Assembly (NCBI RefSeq): GCF_018070345.1
Contig: NZ_JAGPXX010000010.1
Span: 124,001-188,000 of the forward strand
Reading direction: 5' to 3'
Source of the DNA: Streptomyces sp. F63
Lineage (GTDB): Bacteria > Actinomycetota > Actinomycetes > Streptomycetales > Streptomycetaceae
DNA: 64,000 nt
Both the position numbers and the translations under genes were made by a program. The stretch's first letter is position 1. Every line of letters starts with the position of its first letter. Under the pieces are notes generated by a model, which was given only the letters and a program-made list of their open reading frames with translations, was not told the DNA's origin and did no database searches. This document shows, in pieces, positions 58,140 to 64,000 of the stretch.

Positions 58140-59348
58140 TCACAGCCGTTCGATCACGGTGGCGATGCCCATGCCGCCGCCGGCGCAGAGGCTGACCACG
58201 GCCCGTCGCGCGGAGCGGCGCTCGAGTTCGTCCACCACGGTGCCGACGAGCATCGCCCCGGTGGCGCCGAGCGGATGCCCCAGGGCGATCGCGCCCCCGT
58301 TGACGTTGACCTTGTCCCACGGCAGGGCGAGGTCCCGCACGTACCGGAGCACCACCGAGGCGAAGGCCTCGTTGATCTCGAACAGGTCGATGTCGTCCAC
58401 CGTCAGCCCGGCGAGGTCCAGCGCCTTCCGGGTCGCCGGGGCCGGCCCGGTGAGCATGATCGTGGGATCGGCCCCGCTGACCGCGGTGGCCACCACGCGG
58501 GCGCGGGGGGCCAGGCCGCACGCGGCCCCCGCCTCCTCGCCGCCGATCAGGACCAGGGCCGAACCGTCCACGATGCCGGAGGAGTTGCCCGGGGTGTGCA
58601 CATGCTCGACGCGCTCCACCCAGTGGTACTTCTGCAGGGCCACCGCGTCGAAGCCCGCCCTGGCGCCGGCGTCGGCGAAGGAGGGCCGCAGCGTGCCGAG
58701 CGTCTCCGTCGTCGTCTCCGGGCGCAGGTGCTCGTCCTCGGCGAGCACGATGACCCCGTTGCGGTCCCGGACGGGCACCACGGACTTGGCGAAGTGGCCG
58801 CCGGACCACGCCCGTGCGGCCCGCTGCTGGGACCGGACCGCGTACGCGTCGACGTCCTCGCGCGAGAAGCCCTCGATGGTCGCGATCAGGTCGGCGCCGA
58901 TGCCCTGCGGCACGAAGTACGTGGCGTAGGCGGTCTCCGGGTCCGCGGCCATGGGGCCGCCGTCGCTGCCCATCGGCACCCGCGACATGGACTCCACCCC
59001 GCCGGCGATCACCAGCCGGTCCCAGCCGGAACGGACCTTCTGCGCGGCCGTGTTCACCGCCTCCAGTCCCGAGGCGCAGAACCGGTTGAGCTGGACGCCG
59101 GCCACGTGGTCCGGGAGTCCGGCCGCCAGTGCGGCGGTCTTGGCGAGGTTCATGCCCTGGTCTCCGACCGGGGAGACCACGCCGAGCACGACGTCGTCCA
59201 GCCGTTCCGGGTCCAGGCCCGGGTGGCGGCGGCGGAGCTCGCCGATCAGCCCCGTCACCAGGGACACCGGTTTGACGTGGTGCAGCGAACCCTGTTTGCC
59301 CCGGCCTCGCGGGGTGCGGATCGCATCGTAGATGAATGCTTCGGTCAC
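58140..59348 (-). CDS. Acetyl-CoA acyltransferase (beta-ketothiolase, FadA-like)
   Basis: A 402-residue thiolase from GTG 59348 (GGGCAGGGAC upstream). The nucleophile Cys91 is in [37 protein letters not shown] (catalytic His) and the second Cys in [10 protein letters not shown] are all present. It performs the last, thiolytic step of beta-oxidation and lies 64 bases before the FadB-like gene, clearly one operon. A 282-base region with palindromes separates it from the divergent acyl-CoA ligase gene. Confidence 0.94.
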   Translation of the reverse strand: MTEAFIYDAIRTPRGRGKQGSLHHVKPVSLVTGLIGELRRRHPGLDPERLDDVVLGVVSPVGDQGMNLAKTAALAAGLPDHVAGVQLNRFCASGLEAVNTAAQKVRSGWDRLVIAGGVESMSRVPMGSDGGPMAADPETAYATYFVPQGIGADLIATIEGFSREDVDAYAVRSQQRAARAWSGGHFAKSVVPVRDRNGVIVLAEDEHLRPETTTETLGTLRPSFADAGARAGFDAVALQKYHWVERVEHVHTPGNSSGIVDGSALVLIGGEEAGAACGLAPRARVVATAVSGADPTIMLTGPAPATRKALDLAGLTVDDIDLFEINEAFASVVLRYVRDLALPWDKVNVNGGAIALGHPLGATGAMLVGTVVDELERRSARRAVVSLCAGGGMGIATVIERL

Positions 59349-59440
59349 TGTCCCTGCCCTTCGTCTCCGTCGGCGGGCGCCCCCGCGGACCCGGGCGCTC
59401 CGGGTCCGCGCGGGGCTCCGGCGAGACAAGTAAGGAGGTT

Positions 59441-59459
59441 TATTGGCGCTACGTCAATA
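59441..59459. promoter_or_regulatory. Candidate TetR/FadR-type operator
   Basis: TATTGGCG-CTA-CGTCAATA is a 19-bp palindrome with one mismatch in 8-bp arms. It sits in the divergent region between beta-oxidation operons, 93 bases from the thiolase start. The TetR gene at 61485 is the obvious candidate to bind it. Confidence 0.55.
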
Positions 59460-59480
59460 GCGGTGGCGGATGCGGGATGG

Positions 59481-59493
59481 CCTATGTCATAGG
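59481..59493. promoter_or_regulatory. Second palindrome in the divergent fad region
   Basis: CCTATG-T-CATAGG is a perfect 13-bp inverted repeat, 21 bases from the first palindrome, with a different core. It might be an operator for another factor or a promoter-associated element. Confidence 0.4.
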
Positions 59494-59551
59494 GAATGTG
59501 AGGCCGTGTTGGCGATCGGAAGAGCGCTGAGCCGTCTTCTTGAGCTTCCTA

Positions 59552-59580
59552 TTGACTCTCGGCCAAGAGCGCTTCACTGT
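59552..59580 (+). promoter_or_regulatory. Possible promoter of the acyl-CoA ligase operon
   Basis: TTGACT (59552-59557) and CACTGT (59575-59580) with 17-base spacing resemble a housekeeping -35/-10 pair, about 50 bases upstream of the ligase start. The -10 match is weak. Confidence 0.35.
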
Positions 59581-59630
59581 GGGGACCGCTCAAGGAGTCA
59601 GCTCACGGTTCGCGATGGAGGGAGCCCGCC

Positions 59631-61448
59631 GTGGCCACAGCAGAGCAGCTGCACGAGTCCGTCGAGGGTCTGACGATCACCGGACTGCTGCGTCGCAACG
59701 CCCGGCAGTTCGCCGGGCTCCCGGCGCTGACCACCGGCATCGGGCCGGACGCCGGCACCCTGTCCTGGTCGCAGCTGCGCGCCGAGGTCGCCGCGCTCAC
59801 CCGCGGCCTCACCGCCCTCGGCCTGCAACGCGGCGACCGCATGCTCATCGCGATGTCCAAGCGGGCGGAGCACTGGATCGCCGACCTGGCCGCGATCCAC
59901 GCCGGCGCCCTGCCGTGCAGCACGTACGACACGCTGAGCACCGAGCAGATCGGCGCCGTCGCCCGGCACAGCGCGGCTTCCGTCCTCGTCCTGGAGGGCG
60001 CGGAGCAGATGCGGCGCTGGCAGCCCGTCCTGGACGACCTCCCGCGGTTGCGTGCCGTCGTCGTCCTCGACTGGGACGCCGCACCGGCCGGTGACGCGCG
60101 CTTCGTCAGCTACTCGGCCGTACGGGGCGCGGTGCCGCCCGACGACGACGCGTTCGAGGCGCTCACGGACGCCGTCACCGCCGACCAGCCGCTGACCCTG
60201 GTGTACACCTCGGGCACGACCGGTGACCCCAAGGGCGTGGTGCTCTCCCACCGCAACGTCATCCACGAATGCCTGATGCAGGACCACCTCGTCCCGGTCC
60301 CGGAGCACCCGAGGTCGGTCGCGTATCTGCCGATGGCGCACATCGCCGAGCGGGTGCTCGGGATCTACATGCCGATCTGCGCCGCGGGCCATGTCACCAT
60401 CTGCCCGCAGCCGGACCAGCTCCTGCCCACCCTGCAAGCGGTGCGCCCGCACGGCTTCTTCGGCGTGCCCCGGGTGTGGGAGAAACTCGCGGCCGGTCTG
60501 CGGGCGGCGCTCGCCGCGCTCCCCGGGGAGCAGGCCGCGGCGGTGGCGCAGGCCCGGAAGACCGCCCTGGAGCTGTACCGCCTCCGCTCCGACGGCAAGG
60601 ACATCCCGGCGGATCTCACCGAGCCGCTGGAACAGCTCGACGCGCAGGTCATGCGGCCCTTCCGGGCGGCCATCGGACTCGACGACTGCCGCAGGGCCTT
60701 CAGCGGCGCGGCACCGATCCCCGCCGACGTCCTGGAGTTCCTGGCGAGTATGGGACTGCCGGTGTACGAGGTGTGGGGCCTGAGCGAGACCACCGGCGCG
60801 GCGACGGTCAGCACACCGGAGGCGTTCGCGCTCGGCTCGGTCGGGCGGCCCGGGCCGGGGATCGAGGTGAGGGAGGCCGAGGACGGCGAACTCCTCGTCC
60901 GGGGCCCGGTCGTCTTCGCCGGCTACCTGCAGGCCGACGGCCGGGTGGAACCCGCGACCGACGCGGAGGGCTGGCTGGCCACCGGTGACGTCGGAACGGT
61001 GGACTCCCGGGGCATGGTCGCCATCACCGACCGCAAGAAGGAGATCCTCATCACCGACGGCGGCAAGAACATCGCCCCGACCAGGATCGAATCCCTGCTG
61101 CGGACGCACCCGCTGGTCGCCCACGCCGTCGCGATCGGCGACCGGCGGCGCTACGTCACCGCGCTGCTCGTGCTCGACGAGGAGACGGCCCCGCTCTGGG
61201 CGCGCGAGAACGGGATCACCACGTCCGGCATGGCGGAGCTGGCCGGGCACCCGGCCGTGCTCGCGGCCCTGGACGAGGCGGTCGCCGAGGCCAACACGGT
61301 GCTCTCCCGCGCGGAACAGGTGAAGAAACACCAGGTCCTCGCCGGCCCCTGGACCGCCGAGACCGGCGAGCTGACCCCCAAACTCAGCCTGCGCCGCCGC
61401 GCCATCGCCGAACGGCACGCGGACGTCATCGAATCGATGTACACCTAG
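59631..61448 (+). CDS. Long-chain acyl-CoA synthetase (FadD-like)
   Basis: A 605-residue AMP-forming ligase. Motifs: P-loop LVYTSGTTGDPKGVVLSH (about 190-207), AYLPMAHIAERVLG typical of long-chain ligases, VWGLSETTGAATV, GWLATGDVGTVDSRG and the C-terminal Lys segment ITDGGKNIAPTRIE. It activates fatty acids for beta-oxidation and is the first gene of the rightward operon. GTG 59631 has GGAGGGAG upstream. Confidence 0.93.
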   Translation: MATAEQLHESVEGLTITGLLRRNARQFAGLPALTTGIGPDAGTLSWSQLRAEVAALTRGLTALGLQRGDRMLIAMSKRAEHWIADLAAIHAGALPCSTYDTLSTEQIGAVARHSAASVLVLEGAEQMRRWQPVLDDLPRLRAVVVLDWDAAPAGDARFVSYSAVRGAVPPDDDAFEALTDAVTADQPLTLVYTSGTTGDPKGVVLSHRNVIHECLMQDHLVPVPEHPRSVAYLPMAHIAERVLGIYMPICAAGHVTICPQPDQLLPTLQAVRPHGFFGVPRVWEKLAAGLRAALAALPGEQAAAVAQARKTALELYRLRSDGKDIPADLTEPLEQLDAQVMRPFRAAIGLDDCRRAFSGAAPIPADVLEFLASMGLPVYEVWGLSETTGAATVSTPEAFALGSVGRPGPGIEVREAEDGELLVRGPVVFAGYLQADGRVEPATDAEGWLATGDVGTVDSRGMVAITDRKKEILITDGGKNIAPTRIESLLRTHPLVAHAVAIGDRRRYVTALLVLDEETAPLWARENGITTSGMAELAGHPAVLAALDEAVAEANTVLSRAEQVKKHQVLAGPWTAETGELTPKLSLRRRAIAERHADVIESMYT

Positions 61449-61484
61449 GTCCGCCGCGGCGGCACCCACGGAAGGAAAGACCAC

Positions 61485-62108
61485 ATGAGCGCTCAGCGTC
61501 ACGCCCAGCGACGCCGGATGGAGCCGGACGCCCGGCGCGCCGAGATCCTCGGCGTCGCGCGCAGGCTGTTCGGGGCCGGCAGCTACAGCACGGTGGCCGT
61601 CGCGGACATCGCGGCCGAAGCAGGCGTGGCGCGCGCACTGGTCAGCCACTACTTCGGCAGCAAGCGGCAGCTCTACCTGGAGGTCGTCCGGCAGATGATG
61701 GTCATCCCGGCCTCCGTCTCCGAGCGGCTCCCGCCGACCACCGCGGAGGAACGGGTGTCGATCTGTGTCGACCGCTGGCTCGAAGTCGTGGAGCGCAACC
61801 GGGACATGTGGCTGTCCGCGATCGGTCTGGAAGCGCTCGGCAACGATCCGGAGATCGACCGGATCATGCTGGAGGCCGACGAGATCGCCACCGACCGCGT
61901 GCTGGAGGCCGCGATGATGGCGGACGTCACCGAGGGCCGGGAGAAGCTCCGGGCGATGATCCGCGCGCACAGCAGCATGCTGAAGGCCGCCTCCCGCGAA
62001 TGGCTGGTGCGCGGCACCCTCGGCCGCAGCGACCTGCACGTGATGCTGACGCGCACCGTGCTCCACCTCGTCGACACGGTCTTCCCCGCGGTGCGCCGGG
62101 ACGCGTGA
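61485..62108 (+). CDS. TetR-family transcriptional regulator
   Basis: A 207-residue regulator. The N-terminal HTH reads RRAEILGVARRLFGAGSYST, then VADIAAEAGVARALVSHYF and GSKRQLYLEVV. The C-terminal ligand domain is helical (WLEVVERNRDMWLSAIGLEA and onward). It lies between acyl-CoA ligase and acyl-CoA dehydrogenase genes, so a fatty-acyl-CoA-responsive repressor of the two fad operons is the most likely role, acting on the palindromes at 59441-59493. Confidence 0.92.
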   Translation: MSAQRHAQRRRMEPDARRAEILGVARRLFGAGSYSTVAVADIAAEAGVARALVSHYFGSKRQLYLEVVRQMMVIPASVSERLPPTTAEERVSICVDRWLEVVERNRDMWLSAIGLEALGNDPEIDRIMLEADEIATDRVLEAAMMADVTEGREKLRAMIRAHSSMLKAASREWLVRGTLGRSDLHVMLTRTVLHLVDTVFPAVRRDA

Positions 62109-62159
62109 GAACACCCTGACACCTCCTGCCCACACCCCTTGCCAAGGAGAGAGACCGCC

Positions 62160-63302
62160 ATGCCCCAAGCCCTGTCCGACGAACGCCGCGACCTGGTCCG
62201 GGCGATCGCCGACTTCTGCCGCCGCGAGTGCGGAACGAAGGAGCAGCGCGACGAACTGACCGAGGGCGGCCAGGAGCCGCACAGCCAGCGGCTCTACGAG
62301 AAGATGGCGGCACTCGGCTGGCTCGGCATCGCGATCCCGGAGGAGTACGGAGGCGCGGGGCAGGGAATGACGGACCTCTGCCTCTTCCTGCGGGAGACCT
62401 CCTACGGCCTGGCGCCCATCAGCGGTTTCGGCACCACCGTCATCGCGGCCGCGGCCTACGAGAAGTTCGGCACCGAGGAGCAGAAGCGCACCGTCCTCGA
62501 AGGGGTCGTGAACGGCCGGGTCGAGGCCCTGTCGATGTCGGAGCCCGGTGCCGGCTCCGACGTGGGCGCCCTGACCTGCCGCGCGGCACGCGTCAGCGGC
62601 GGCTACGTCGTCAACGGACAGAAGACCTGGTGCTCCAACGCGCACTTCGCCGACCACATCCTGCTCACCGCCCGCACGGAGCAGGGCGGTTCGAAACACG
62701 ACGGCCTCACCCAGTTCATGGTGCCCACGGACGCCGGCGGCCTCAAGATCATGGGCATCGGCACCATGGGCGGCAAGGACGTCAACGACCTCTACTTCAC
62801 CGACACCTTCCTGCCCGACTCCGCGGTCGTCGGCACCCCCGGTGCGGGATGGGCCCAGCTCATGGCCGGGCTGAACCTCGAACGGATGATCCTCGCCGCC
62901 ATGATGCTGGGCGTCGCGCGGCGGGCGTTCGACGACACCGTCGCCTACGTCCGCCAGCGGGAACAGTTCGGCAGGCCCGTCGGCTCCTTCCAGGCGCTCA
63001 AGCACCGGATCGCGGACATGGCCACCGAACTCGAGTGCGCCGGGCTGCTCCTCGACGACGTGGCCGCCGCGATCGACGCCGAACCCGGCCGCGTGTTCGC
63101 CCGCGAGGCGTCCATGGCCAAGCTCAAGTGCACCGAACTCGCCAAGCACATCACCCTGGAGGGCATGCAGATGATGGGCGGCTACGGCTACGCCACGGAG
63201 TACGGCATGGAAGCCCTGCTCCGCTCGACCGTCGTCTCCACCGTGTACGGCGGGACGAGCGAGATCCAGCGGGAGATCATCGGCAAGACCTACGGGCTGT
63301 AG
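62160..63302 (+). CDS. Acyl-CoA dehydrogenase
   Basis: A 380-residue FAD enzyme from ATG 62160, with AAGGAGAGAGA upstream (an in-frame start 21 bases earlier has none). Family segments: LGWLGIAIPEEYGGAGQGMT, SMSEPGAGSDVGAL, WCSNAHFADHIL, QREQFGRPVGSFQALKHRIA and the C-terminal QMMGGYGYATEYGMEALLR, then VYGGTSEIQREIIG. The catalytic base would be the Glu in TEYGME or in the YGGTSE segment, depending on subfamily. It does the first oxidation in beta-oxidation and belongs to the operon of the acyl-CoA ligase and TetR genes. Confidence 0.94.
   Translation: MPQALSDERRDLVRAIADFCRRECGTKEQRDELTEGGQEPHSQRLYEKMAALGWLGIAIPEEYGGAGQGMTDLCLFLRETSYGLAPISGFGTTVIAAAAYEKFGTEEQKRTVLEGVVNGRVEALSMSEPGAGSDVGALTCRAARVSGGYVVNGQKTWCSNAHFADHILLTARTEQGGSKHDGLTQFMVPTDAGGLKIMGIGTMGGKDVNDLYFTDTFLPDSAVVGTPGAGWAQLMAGLNLERMILAAMMLGVARRAFDDTVAYVRQREQFGRPVGSFQALKHRIADMATELECAGLLLDDVAAAIDAEPGRVFAREASMAKLKCTELAKHITLEGMQMMGGYGYATEYGMEALLRSTVVSTVYGGTSEIQREIIGKTYGL

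Positions 63303-64000
<698 letters not shown>

Overview
The window is high-GC DNA with strongly C/G-ending codons, GTG/TTG starts, several large LuxR-family (LAL) regulators and a rare TTA codon in a regulator. Together these point to a Streptomyces-like actinomycete. No rRNA, tRNA, CRISPR array or insertion sequence was seen.

Left flank (1-2515): a truncated, divergent pseudokinase-like gene faces away from a von Willebrand A (vWA) protein gene. Regulatory block (2851-13882): an orphan LuxR regulator, two translationally coupled LAL-type regulators on the minus strand, a third LAL regulator, a PAS-LuxR regulator of the PimM type and an orphan OmpR-type response regulator carrying a TTA codon. 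Export/cell-wall block (14309-18452): a secreted subtilase-like protein that has lost its catalytic His, a two-gene ABC exporter and a membrane-anchored M23-like protein.

Core (19180-48255): an apparently undescribed nonribosomal peptide cluster. Two NRPS genes encode five modules: C*-A(N-MT)-T / C-A-T-E / C + A-T-E / C-A-T / C-A-T. My manual reading of the adenylation pockets gives Cys-like (N-methylated), Val-like (D), an unassigned residue with a large pocket (D), Thr-like and Ser. There is no thioesterase or other release domain. The next gene encodes a Fes-type esterase, a good candidate for release or trimming. Then follow a complete leucine-type 2-oxo-acid elongation set (LeuB-, LeuA-, LeuC- and LeuD-like) with an aminotransferase, probably making a chain-extended unusual amino acid, then MbtH and a small unknown protein. 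A 17-bp perfect hairpin closes the block. The two NRPS genes share long blocks of about 99% identity flanking divergent substrate-pocket cores, a clear trace of recombination.

Right flank (48676-64000): a membrane protein; a RidA-like protein lacking the usual catalytic Arg; a rifampin-monooxygenase-like (Rox) gene with a 19-bp inverted repeat resembling the rifamycin-associated element upstream; a two-subunit molybdenum hydroxylase with Tat signal; a small unknown protein; and a divergent fatty-acid beta-oxidation locus (FadB/FadA leftward; acyl-CoA ligase, TetR, acyl-CoA dehydrogenase and a flavin oxidoreductase rightward) with palindromic operators between the arms.

All family assignments come from reading motifs by eye. 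No database search was run, so substrate predictions and operator calls are hypotheses.
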